Source: Candidatus Omnitrophota bacterium (lineage in GTDB: Bacteria > Omnitrophota > Gorgyraeia > Tantalellales > Tantalellaceae). Taken from it: 64,000 nt of DNA. The position numbers and the translations under genes were made by a program. This document shows, in pieces, positions 8,147-16,483 of this stretch. Numbering within the stretch: the first letter of the stretch is position 1; the number at the start of each line of letters is the position of its first letter. The DNA lies in contig WJMH01000010.1 in the NCBI GenBank assembly GCA_014728045.1, positions 186,001 through 250,000 of the forward strand. The letters run 5' to 3'. The notes below the pieces were generated by a model, which saw only the letters and a program-made list of their open reading frames with translations, did no database searches and was not told the DNA's origin.

Positions 8147-9925
8147 TTATCCTTCTTTCTTGGTTCTTTTTGTATGTTTAATCCCTAATTCCCTTAGCTG
8201 CCTGTCATCGACGTAGGAAGGCGCCCCGCTCAGAGGGCATATCCCCTTCTGTGTCTTGGGAAAAGGTATTACCTCGCGTATGGAAGAGTCTCCTGTAAAC
8301 AGGGTGACCAGTCGGTCCATGCCGAAAGCGATCCCGCCGTGGGGCGGCGGTCCGTAATTGAACGCCTCCAGCAGGAAACCGAACTTGCTCTCTGCCTCCT
8401 CCTCGGTCAATCCCAGGATATCGAAGATCCTTTTCTGAACATCTCTTTTATGTATCCTTATGCTTCCAGAACCTATTTCGCTCCCGTTGAGGACAAGGTC
8501 ATAGGAAAGCGATCTTATTTTCCCGAACTCTCCTTTTTCAAGCAGCTCCAGATCTTCCTGACGGAAAAAAGTGAACGGGTGATGTTCGGAGACCCATCTT
8601 TTCTCGTCCTTGTTGAACTTGAAAAGAGGAAAATCCACTACCCAGAGAAAATCGAACTTATCCTTTTCTATCAGGTTCTTCTCGCGTCCTATCTTAAGGC
8701 GCAGAGCACCCAAAGAATCCCATACTACTTCTTCCGCATCGGCTACCATGAATATCATGTCGCCCGCCGAGGCGCCTGTCTTTTCCCGGAACAGTTCAAG
8801 TTCTCCCGGTTTGAAGAACTTGGTTATCGGCGAGGAAAGACCTTCTTCTGTGACCTTGAAATAAGCCAGGCCCTTGGCTCCATACTCACCGACGAAAGCG
8901 GTAAGATCATCTATATCCTTGCGGCTTATGTCCGCGTAACCCGGCGCTGCTAGGGCCATTACCCGTCCCCCGGATGAAACGGCATTGGAGAAGACCTTGA
9001 AGGAGGATCTGCCAGCTTCTTCGGTAAGGTCCTGTAAATGAACTCCGAAACGTCTGTCCGGCTTATCACTGCCGTACTTCTCCATGACATGGCGGTAACT
9101 GACCCTTTCAAACGGTATTTCTATCTCCATGTCCATTACCTTGGAGAATATAGCCTTGAAAAGGCGTTCACAGACCCCGAATATATCCTCTTCTTCAACG
9201 AAAGACATCTCCATATCAAGCTGCGTGAATTCTGGCTGCCTGTCCGCCCTGAGGTCCTCATCCCGGAAACAGCGCACTATCTGGAAATACTTCTCCACGC
9301 CTGCCACCATCAGGATCTGCTTGAATATTTGAGGCGACTGTGGAAGCGCGTAAAAACTGCCCCCGTGGACCCTTGAGGGAACAAGATAGTCCCTTGCCCC
9401 TTCCGGAGTGGACTTTGTCAGCATCGGCGTTTCCACTGAAACGAACCCTTCATTATCAAGAAAGTCCGTTATATGACGGTATAGCTTGTGTTTTATGTTC
9501 AGCCGCTTTTGCATGGGCACTCGCCGGAGGTCAAGGTACCTGTATTTAAGGCGCATCTCCTCTGACACATCCACATCATCCTTTATCTCAAAAGGCGGTG
9601 TATCAGACTCTGAGAGCACCTCTATCCTGTCCACGTCGATCTCGATCCGGCCGGTAGCTATCTTGGGGTTCACCGTCCCTTCCGGACGAGGCGAGACCTT
9701 ACCTTTCACTTTAACGCAGTATTCATTCCTGAGCTGGTGCGCTTTGACATGCGCTTCCTTGTTCTTCTCTGGATCGAACACTATCTGCGTCCTGCCATGC
9801 TTATCCCTGAGATCCATGAATATGATCTCACCGTGGTCTCTGCGCGAATCTATCCATCCGCAGAGAGCGACATCCTTGCCCGTATCCTCTGAACCCAGTT
9901 CACCGCAATTATGCGTACGTATCAT
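8147..9925 (-). CDS. aspS: Aspartyl-tRNA synthetase
   Basis: It charges tRNA-Asp (and possibly tRNA-Asn in organisms lacking AsnRS). The 592-residue length and a GAD insertion domain (about residues 290-400) mark the bacterial type. The N-terminal OB fold shows VALCGWIDSRRDHG, and the class IIb core shows MRLKYRYLDLRR, FVSVETPMLTKSTPEGARDY and FRDEDLRADRQPEFTQLDME. Near the C-terminus GGIAFGMDRLV is motif 3. The ATG at 9925 has GAAAGGAAG upstream and overlaps the end of hisS by 17 bases. The hisS-aspS pair is common in bacteria. Confidence 0.96.
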   Translation of the reverse strand: MIRTHNCGELGSEDTGKDVALCGWIDSRRDHGEIIFMDLRDKHGRTQIVFDPEKNKEAHVKAHQLRNEYCVKVKGKVSPRPEGTVNPKIATGRIEIDVDRIEVLSESDTPPFEIKDDVDVSEEMRLKYRYLDLRRVPMQKRLNIKHKLYRHITDFLDNEGFVSVETPMLTKSTPEGARDYLVPSRVHGGSFYALPQSPQIFKQILMVAGVEKYFQIVRCFRDEDLRADRQPEFTQLDMEMSFVEEEDIFGVCERLFKAIFSKVMDMEIEIPFERVSYRHVMEKYGSDKPDRRFGVHLQDLTEEAGRSSFKVFSNAVSSGGRVMALAAPGYADISRKDIDDLTAFVGEYGAKGLAYFKVTEEGLSSPITKFFKPGELELFREKTGASAGDMIFMVADAEEVVWDSLGALRLKIGREKNLIEKDKFDFLWVVDFPLFKFNKDEKRWVSEHHPFTFFRQEDLELLEKGEFGKIRSLSYDLVLNGSEIGSGSIRIHKRDVQKRIFDILGLTEEEAESKFGFLLEAFNYGPPPHGGIAFGMDRLVTLFTGDSSIREVIPFPKTQKGICPLSGAPSYVDDRQLRELGIKHTKRTKKEG

Positions 9926-11183
9926 CTCTTCCTTTCAGTTTTTTCACTGCTTCATCAAAACTTAAAGCCTGTTGCGTGCCTTCGCGCATATTCTTGAGGA
10001 GCACTTCGCCTTCCTTTACCTCCTGTTCTCCTATCAGGATCACAAAATCCCTGGACTCTTTACCAGCCCTTCTCATCTGGCCCTTGAGGGAGCGCCCGGT
10101 AAGATCGATATCCGAGCTGACGCCTCTGGCGCGAAATTGGTTGGCCGTCGAAAAAGCATGGCTGAAATACTCCTTATCCACGGGAATGACAAGGACCGGC
10201 GGCGGTCTGCGAGGGATTTTCTTCCTGTCCACGGCAAGAAGCAATCTTTCAACCCCGATGGCATACCCTGTAGCCCCCGCGCTGGGACCTCCCATCTGCT
10301 CGGTAAGTTCATCATACCTTCCTCCGGCGGCCACCGCGTCCTGAGCTCCCAGTGCCGGGTGACGCACTTCGAATATGGTCCCCGTATAATAATCAAGCCC
10401 CCTGACCAGGTCGCTCTTCTCCTTGAAAGGAATATCCATCTCAGCGAGTATTTTTTTCAGCTGTTGGTAATATTCTAGACATGACCGGCACAGATACCCG
10501 AGTATGGAAGGAGCTGCGCTGACCACTTTTTTGCAGTCTCTGTTCTTACAGTCAAGAACCCTCAGCACATTTGTCCTGGCCCTTCTCCTGCAGTTATCAC
10601 AAAGTCCGGAGCTTTTCCCCTCAAGATACTCTGAAAGGGCCTTCATGTACTCCGATCGGTCCTTTGAACAGCCAAGAGAGTTGATCAGTATCGTGAACCC
10701 ATCAACCTTGAGTTCTTCGAGGACCATCTTGAGATTAAAAATAAGCTCGGCATCGATATATGGACCAGAAGCGCCGATAATCTCGGCTCCGATCTGGTGG
10801 AACTGGCGAAGCCGCCCTTTCTGAGGACGTTCCCCCCTGAACATCGGCCCCATATAATACAGACGCGTAAGCCCCGAAACATTATGCCATCCATGCTCTA
10901 TGTAGGCGCGTATTATGGGGGCGGTGCCTTCCGGGCGGAGTGATACGTTCTTTCCTCCCCTGTCAGTGAAGGAGTACATCTCCTTCTCGACTATATCGGT
11001 ATCCTCACCTATGCTGCGGGTAAATACTTCCGTCTCCTCGAGCAGCGGCGTGCGTATCTCACCATACCCGAAGTTCTCGAAAACATATCTTGCCGTGTCT
11101 TCCAGCCAGCGCGTTACTTCCGCGTCCTCGGGAAGAGTATCGGGCATCCCCCTCAATGCTTTGTATTTAGGCGTGTTACCCAC
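9909..11183 (-). CDS. hisS: Histidyl-tRNA synthetase
   Basis: It charges tRNA-His. The 424-residue class II synthetase begins with YKALRGMPDTLPED, the usual HisRS start, and has EIRTPLLEETEVFTRSIGE, then motif 2 MFRGERPQKGRLRQFHQIG and the HisA box LVRGLDYYTGTIFEV. A C-terminal anticodon-binding domain (about residues 325-415) is present. The start codon is GTG at 11183, with AAGGACG as ribosome site. The gene lies 58 bases after the HU gene; a short GCCACG/CGTGGC hairpin is in that gap. It overlaps aspS by 17 bases. Confidence 0.95.
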   Translation of the reverse strand: MGNTPKYKALRGMPDTLPEDAEVTRWLEDTARYVFENFGYGEIRTPLLEETEVFTRSIGEDTDIVEKEMYSFTDRGGKNVSLRPEGTAPIIRAYIEHGWHNVSGLTRLYYMGPMFRGERPQKGRLRQFHQIGAEIIGASGPYIDAELIFNLKMVLEELKVDGFTILINSLGCSKDRSEYMKALSEYLEGKSSGLCDNCRRRARTNVLRVLDCKNRDCKKVVSAAPSILGYLCRSCLEYYQQLKKILAEMDIPFKEKSDLVRGLDYYTGTIFEVRHPALGAQDAVAAGGRYDELTEQMGGPSAGATGYAIGVERLLLAVDRKKIPRRPPPVLVIPVDKEYFSHAFSTANQFRARGVSSDIDLTGRSLKGQMRRAGKESRDFVILIGEQEVKEGEVLLKNMREGTQQALSFDEAVKKLKGRDDTYA

Positions 11184-11241
11184 TATCGTCCTTGTAAATT
11201 ATGCCACGGTCGTGGCTATAAGATCGCTGATGCCGGATGAA

Positions 11242-11547
11242 TTACACGTTCTGTTCAAGATCACTGGTATCCGCGTCTTCAACATCCGTCTTCATCTTCA
11301 TGCCCGGCTTGAAAGAAACCACCTTCTTGTCGGGTATCGTAACGCTTTCGCCTGTCCTAGGATTCCTGCCCAGCCTTCCTTTTCGGGTCTTTACCTTGAA
11401 GATGCCGAAATTGCGCAGCTCAACCTTGTCACCCTGACGTAAACTCTCGATTATCATGTCAAAGGTGCGTTGCACGACTTCTTTGACCTCAACCTGCTTC
11501 AGGTTGGTCTCCTCAGCTATTTTCATGATGATGTCTTTCTTTGTCAT
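11242..11547 (-). CDS. HU/IHF family DNA-binding protein
   Basis: This is a small nucleoid protein that bends DNA as a dimer. The 101-residue chain starts MTKKDIIMKIAEETNL, and its beta-arm region reads GDKVELRNFGIFKV, followed by GRNPRTGESVTIPDKKVVSF with the conserved RNP tip used for minor-groove intercalation. The phrase KVELRNFGIFKVKTRKGR is closer to the IHF-alpha style than to HU, but host factor type cannot be fixed from one gene. The last ten residues form a short acidic tail beyond the usual 90-residue length. It has its own promoter (11620-11648) and an AGGAGG ribosome site. Confidence 0.93.
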   Translation of the reverse strand: MTKKDIIMKIAEETNLKQVEVKEVVQRTFDMIIESLRQGDKVELRNFGIFKVKTRKGRLGRNPRTGESVTIPDKKVVSFKPGMKMKTDVEDADTSDLEQNV

Positions 11548-11619
11548 TTATCTTCCTCCTTCTATTTTAATCAGATTCTATCCAGTCATCTCGCTACAGC
11601 AAAGCTATCAGAAGTGGTT

Positions 11620-11648
11620 ATGTTATCATGGGTTATGTCAGATGTCAA
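11620..11648 (-). promoter_or_regulatory. Sigma-70-type promoter of the HU gene
   Basis: On the minus strand TTGACA (11643-11648) is followed after 17 bases by TAACAT (11620-11625). The predicted transcript start is about 70 bases before the HU start codon. It lies in the 146-base gap after dnaE. Confidence 0.7.
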
Positions 11649-11693
11649 CGATATTATAATAATTATCATTACAGTCCTGAACGGGGGGCGGTA

Positions 11694-14600
11694 TCACTTG
11701 GTCAGGAACTTAACGTTACCGGTACCGACGACATCTTCCAGCTCGGAAATCAGCTCTCCGGATGGTTTGACGAACAGAGTTTTGTCCGTGGAAAGGCGCA
11801 CCTTACGGCCCTCAGGGGAAATGATATCGATATATATCGGTATTTTGCCGGCGAATTTGCGGATGATGCCTCTTACCCTTTTCATCATCTGCTCCTCCAG
11901 GCCGGTTGTAGAAAGCTTTACGAGAACGGATCTGGTATATCTTTCTTTTACCTTCTCAAGAGGTATTATATCCTCCGCCACCAGTTTTGGTTCCTCTTCT
12001 CGCAGGTTCAGTCTGCCGTGGATATAGACGAGATTGTCTTCCTTGATCAGTTCGGGGGCCTTCCTGTAAGCCTTCGGAAAGACCAGGACCTCAACGAAGT
12101 TCTCCAGGTCCTCGAGCCTCACAATAGCCATTTTTTCAGCTTTCTTGCGCGTCACCGTCGTCCTGACCTTGTTTATTATCCCCCCTATCAACACCTCCTG
12201 TCCGTCGGACATGCCGGCAAGTTCCGATATCCTGCATGTTGAATATGCGTTCAGGAGCTTCTCGAACCTCGCAAGCGGGTGGTTCGTGATATAAAACCCT
12301 AGCATTTCCTTTTCATTTGCAAGGAGCTCATGTTCTGACCACTCCGGTATATCGGGTATGTCATGAAAACTTTCCCGGAAACTCTCGTCCGCATCGGCAT
12401 CATCGAAAAAGGACATCTGGCCCAGACTCCTGTCCCGGTTGGCCCTGGAAGCCATATCCAGGATCTTGTCCAGGACCGCCATCGCCTGCGATCTGCGTAT
12501 CCCGGTGGAATCGAAAGCGCCGCATTTTATCAGGCTCTCCACGACCTTCCTGTTGACGGCTTTAAGGTCGGCTTTGAGAGCGAAATCGTAAAGCGATTCG
12601 AATTTGCCTTCCTGCTGCCGTATGCTTATGATGGACTCAGCAGCACCGCTACCCACGTTCTTGACCGCGGAAAGACCGAACCTTATGTCCTTGCCCACGA
12701 CAGTGAAATCCTTGTAACTCTCGTTCACGTCCGGCGGCAATATCTCCATGTCCATTCTCTGGGCTTCGGTGATATAATCGGATATCTTGTCACTGTTGTT
12801 CTTCTCACTTGTAAGAAGAGCCGTCATGAATTCCACGGGAAAATTGGCCTTGAGATAAGCCGTCCTGTAACTGATCATCGCGTAAGCCGCCGAATGGGAT
12901 TTATTGAACCCGTAACCGGCGAAATAGGTTATATAGTCCCATATCTTACCGGCTGTAACTTCATCGACATTGTTCTTTTTTGTGCCGGCCATGAACTTAT
13001 CCTTGATCTCCGAGAGAGCTTCGGGGATCTTCTTACCCATGACCTTTCTCACGTTGTCGGCTTCTGCCATGGTAAATCCGGCAAGAGCAGACACGATGTT
13101 CATGACCTGCTCCTGGAAAACTATGATCCCGTACGTTTCCTTAAGTATGGGCTCCAGGGAAGGATGGTCATACTTCACCTCTATCTGGCCCTGCTTGCGC
13201 TTGATGAAATCATCCAGCATGCCGCTACCCATCGGTCCCGGGCGGTAAAGCGCAAGTATCGCAATAAGGTCTTCGAACCTCTCCGGACCCAGCTTACGCA
13301 AAAGGTCCCTCATCCCGCCTGATTCAAGCTGGAATACACCGGCGGTCTCCGCCTTGGATAAAAGTTCGAAAGTCGCCTCATCATCCAGGGGAATACTGTC
13401 AATGTCGATATCAACCCCCCTGGTACGCTTGGCTATTTTGACCGTCTGGTCGATCACCGTCAGGGTCTTCAGCCCAAGAAAATCCATCTTGAGCATGCCT
13501 ATCTCGTCCAGCGACTTCATTGAATAACCCGTGGTGATTTGGTCGTCCGAGGTTTTGAACAGGGGTATACGTTTCTGTAGGGGCTTATCTGAGATGACAA
13601 CGCCAGCTGCGTGCTTGCCGGCATGCCGGCTCAGCCCCTCAAGCCTCATCGAGGTGTCGACGAGCTGCTTCACCATGGGATCCTCTTCATACCTGGCTGT
13701 AAGCTCCGGTTCTATATCAAGAGCCCTTTCAAGCGTTATCCCGGGATCGTTCGGCACCAGTTTGGCTATCTTGTCCACATCGGCATAAAGCATACCCATA
13801 ACCCTGCCGACATCCCTCAGAACACCCTTGGCCATCATGCTGCCAAATGTGATGATCTGCGCGACATTCTCCTTGGAATACTTCTCTATAACATAATCTA
13901 TTACTTCCCCGCGCCTTTCGAAACAGAAGTCGATATCGATATCAGGCATAGTGACCCTCTCCGGATTCAGGAACCTTTCGAAGATAAGCCCGTATTTTAT
14001 CGGATCAAGATCGGTTATACCCAAAGCATAACTGATTATACTCCCCGCGGCAGAGCCCCTTCCGGGCCCGACGGGAATGCCTTTCTCTTTAGCATGGTTG
14101 ATGAAATCCCATACTATGAGGAAATAACTGACATAACCGAGCCCCTTGATAATCTTCATTTCATGATCGACACGTGTGCGAATCTCGTCTGTAATATTAC
14201 CGCCATAACGGCGGTTTATCCCCTCTTCGACGAGTTTCTCGAAGAACTTTTCGTTATCCTGGCCGTCCGGGGCCTCGAACTTGGGCAGATGAAGCTCGGA
14301 GAAGTCGAGTTCCAGATTGCACCGGGAAGCTATTTTCACCGTGTTTTTGATCGATTCTGGCAGATCCAGAAAAGCCTCTTTCATTTTGTCGGGTGATTTG
14401 AAATAAAGCTGATCCGTATTGAACATCATACGGTCTTCCTGATCCAGCGTGGTCTGGGTCTGTATGCACAAGAGCGCGTCATGCGCCTTTGAATCCTCTC
14501 GCTCAAGGTAATGGACATCATTCGTCGCCACAAGAGGCAGGTCTGTCTCCTCCGCCAGCTTAACTATCAGGTTGTTAATCTTTTCCTGTTCATCCAAGTG

Positions 14601-15146
14601 ATTATCCTGGAGCTCCAGATAAAAATTGTCCCTGCCAAAGATATCAGAATATCCCAGTGCGGCCTTTTTGGCCTGTTCCCACTGGTCAGAAAGAAGAAAG
14701 TGCGGGATCTCCCCGCCCAGGCAGGCGCTTAAAGCGATAAGTCCCTTGCTGTGGCGGGCGAGCACCTCTTTGTCCACCCTCGGCCTGTAATAGAACCCTT
14801 CTATATATCCGATGGAGACGAGTTCCATGAGATTCCTGTAGCCGGTCATGTTTTTTGCAAGAAGAACAAGATGATAAGCTCCCTGTATCCCGTGGCTTGT
14901 CTTGTCGAAACGGCTTTCGGGAGCAACGTAAACTTCGCATCCTATGATAGGTTTTATCCCGCGCGACTTGGCTTTTTTGTAGAATTCTATCGCGCCGAAC
15001 ATGTTCCCGTGATCGGTTATGGCGCAAGCGGGCATTCCGTATTCTTTGGCCAGATCCAGCAGCTCATCATGACGGCAGGCTCCGTCAAGAAGGCTGAACT
15101 GGGTGTGGACGTGCAAATGTACAAAATCCGAATGTGTATTAGTCAT
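11694..15146 (-). CDS. dnaE: DNA polymerase III alpha subunit
   Basis: This is the replicative DNA polymerase catalytic subunit. The 1150-residue chain has an N-terminal PHP domain (FVHLHVHTQFSLLDGAC at the start, then ITDHGNMFG). The polymerase core carries PVGPGRGSAAGSIISYALG and the catalytic aspartates in MPDIDIDFC near residue 400. The helix-hairpin-helix region and a C-terminal OB domain (VLIGGIINKVRTTVTRK) follow. Length and order match the DnaE1 type. No proofreading exonuclease insert is visible, so this is not PolC. It starts 39 bases after guaB3 and probably shares its promoter; its own ribosome site is weak. Confidence 0.97.
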   Translation of the reverse strand: MTNTHSDFVHLHVHTQFSLLDGACRHDELLDLAKEYGMPACAITDHGNMFGAIEFYKKAKSRGIKPIIGCEVYVAPESRFDKTSHGIQGAYHLVLLAKNMTGYRNLMELVSIGYIEGFYYRPRVDKEVLARHSKGLIALSACLGGEIPHFLLSDQWEQAKKAALGYSDIFGRDNFYLELQDNHLDEQEKINNLIVKLAEETDLPLVATNDVHYLEREDSKAHDALLCIQTQTTLDQEDRMMFNTDQLYFKSPDKMKEAFLDLPESIKNTVKIASRCNLELDFSELHLPKFEAPDGQDNEKFFEKLVEEGINRRYGGNITDEIRTRVDHEMKIIKGLGYVSYFLIVWDFINHAKEKGIPVGPGRGSAAGSIISYALGITDLDPIKYGLIFERFLNPERVTMPDIDIDFCFERRGEVIDYVIEKYSKENVAQIITFGSMMAKGVLRDVGRVMGMLYADVDKIAKLVPNDPGITLERALDIEPELTARYEEDPMVKQLVDTSMRLEGLSRHAGKHAAGVVISDKPLQKRIPLFKTSDDQITTGYSMKSLDEIGMLKMDFLGLKTLTVIDQTVKIAKRTRGVDIDIDSIPLDDEATFELLSKAETAGVFQLESGGMRDLLRKLGPERFEDLIAILALYRPGPMGSGMLDDFIKRKQGQIEVKYDHPSLEPILKETYGIIVFQEQVMNIVSALAGFTMAEADNVRKVMGKKIPEALSEIKDKFMAGTKKNNVDEVTAGKIWDYITYFAGYGFNKSHSAAYAMISYRTAYLKANFPVEFMTALLTSEKNNSDKISDYITEAQRMDMEILPPDVNESYKDFTVVGKDIRFGLSAVKNVGSGAAESIISIRQQEGKFESLYDFALKADLKAVNRKVVESLIKCGAFDSTGIRRSQAMAVLDKILDMASRANRDRSLGQMSFFDDADADESFRESFHDIPDIPEWSEHELLANEKEMLGFYITNHPLARFEKLLNAYSTCRISELAGMSDGQEVLIGGIINKVRTTVTRKKAEKMAIVRLEDLENFVEVLVFPKAYRKAPELIKEDNLVYIHGRLNLREEEPKLVAEDIIPLEKVKERYTRSVLVKLSTTGLEEQMMKRVRGIIRKFAGKIPIYIDIISPEGRKVRLSTDKTLFVKPSGELISELEDVVGTGNVKFLTK

Positions 15147-15185
15147 TTTTCGTGCGGTTTACAAGTTCTCAGGCAAGAAGTTCGG

Positions 15186-16346
15186 TTATTTTCTCATACC
15201 AACGCTCTGGGCGGTCTGATAAACCTTCCCTTCGGTCTGTATGGAAGGGGCTATGATCATGTTCACCAGCTGCATTTCGCTTATGTTATGTGCCCCGAGG
15301 TTGCCCATGCTCGTCGCAAGAGCGCCTACCAGGTTCTGGGTGCCGTCATCGAGCCTGGCGGGGCCGTAGAGTATCTCTTCAAGTGTGCCGGCCGTGCCGA
15401 CCTGTATGCGTGTTCCTCTGGGAAGCGAAGGATGCGGCATGGCCATACCCCAGTGATATCCCTTACCGGGCGCCTCCTTGGCTCTGGCAAAAGCGTTACC
15501 GAGCATGACCGCGTCCGCCCCGGAAGCAAAGGCCTTACATACATCCCCACCGGTAGCCATTCCGCCGTCAGTGATAACGGGAACGTATCTGCCGGTCTTC
15601 TTGTAATAGAAATCTCTCGCAGCCGCGCAATCACATGTAGCTGTGATCTGAGGCACCCCTATCCCGAGAACGCCCCGGGATGTACATGCCGTGCCGGGAC
15701 CTATGCCCACGAAGATACCCTGGCAGCCCGTTTCCATAAGGGCAAGGGCGACGTCATAATCCACGCAGTTACCCAGAAGGACCGGTATCTTCATTTCGTC
15801 ACAGAACTTATAAAGGTCCAGGGGTTCGTACTCGCTCGATTCGTGCTTGACGCTTATCACCGTCGACTGGATAACGAATATATCCGCTCCGGCGTCCCTT
15901 GCTATGGGCCCGAACTCACCGGCAACCTGCGGATTACAGCTTACGACAGCCGGCACTCCGGCGGCCTTTATCTCTTTTATCCGCTTGGTTATGAGCTTTT
16001 TCTTGATGGGTTCGGCGTAGACGTTCTGTATGACCTTCGTGGATCTTTTCGCGTCACAGGTGATTATCTTCTCAATGGCTTTTTCCGGTTCCTCGTAACG
16101 GGTGGAAACCCCTTCAAGGTGAAGAACAGCGACTCCGCCGAGCTTGCCCATGGCCACGGCGAAATCCACGTCAACTACCCCGTCCATCGAGGAAGCCATG
16201 ATGGGAACCTGGAACTTGATGCCTCCTATATTGCAGGAAGTGTCCACGTCATTAGGGTTTATGGTAAGCTCGCCCGGCACCAATGCTATTTCATCAAAAC
16301 CGTAACTGCGCCTAGCCTTACGCCCTATCCCGACCCACATTCCCAT
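15186..16346 (-). CDS. guaB3: GuaB3-type IMP dehydrogenase family protein
   Basis: The 386-residue protein is a TIM-barrel member of the IMPDH/GMP reductase family without CBS domains. It opens with GIGRKARRSYGFDEIALVPG, the start I associate with the GuaB3 subfamily of Actinobacteria and cyanobacteria. The catalytic loop reads GIGPGTACTSRGV with the active cysteine near residue 220, and the NAD/phosphate region reads PVITDGGMATGGDV and ADAVMLGNAFA. Cyanobacterial GuaB3 has been described as a GMP reductase-like enzyme, so the direction IMP to XMP should not be assumed. It has a strong promoter and an AGGAGG ribosome site and leads into dnaE. Confidence 0.85.
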   Translation of the reverse strand: MGMWVGIGRKARRSYGFDEIALVPGELTINPNDVDTSCNIGGIKFQVPIMASSMDGVVDVDFAVAMGKLGGVAVLHLEGVSTRYEEPEKAIEKIITCDAKRSTKVIQNVYAEPIKKKLITKRIKEIKAAGVPAVVSCNPQVAGEFGPIARDAGADIFVIQSTVISVKHESSEYEPLDLYKFCDEMKIPVLLGNCVDYDVALALMETGCQGIFVGIGPGTACTSRGVLGIGVPQITATCDCAAARDFYYKKTGRYVPVITDGGMATGGDVCKAFASGADAVMLGNAFARAKEAPGKGYHWGMAMPHPSLPRGTRIQVGTAGTLEEILYGPARLDDGTQNLVGALATSMGNLGAHNISEMQLVNMIIAPSIQTEGKVYQTAQSVGMRK

Positions 16347-16403
16347 GATATCCTCCTGATATTATAGATATATAACCTTGTATAAGGAAAAATAATTAGA
16401 AGT

Positions 16404-16432
16404 ATGATACAAAAGTAGAAAGGGTTTGTCAA
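16404..16432 (-). promoter_or_regulatory. Strong sigma-70-type promoter of guaB3-dnaE
   Basis: The minus strand has TTGACA (16427-16432), a 17-base spacer and TATCAT (16404-16409). The predicted start is about 50-55 bases before the guaB3 ATG. It occupies the 137-base gap between the pilin operon and guaB3. Confidence 0.8.
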
Positions 16433-16483
16433 GTACGACTATTTGCGTAAAAAGCGGATAAAAGGCCGGATTCACCGGAAGGA

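Noticed and set aside
14751-16367. A 538-codon open frame on the plus strand across dnaE/guaB3
   Set aside because: It lies antisense to two genes with clear catalytic motifs, and its translation shows no family signature or export signal. Codon bias of the true minus-strand genes leaves such frames open.
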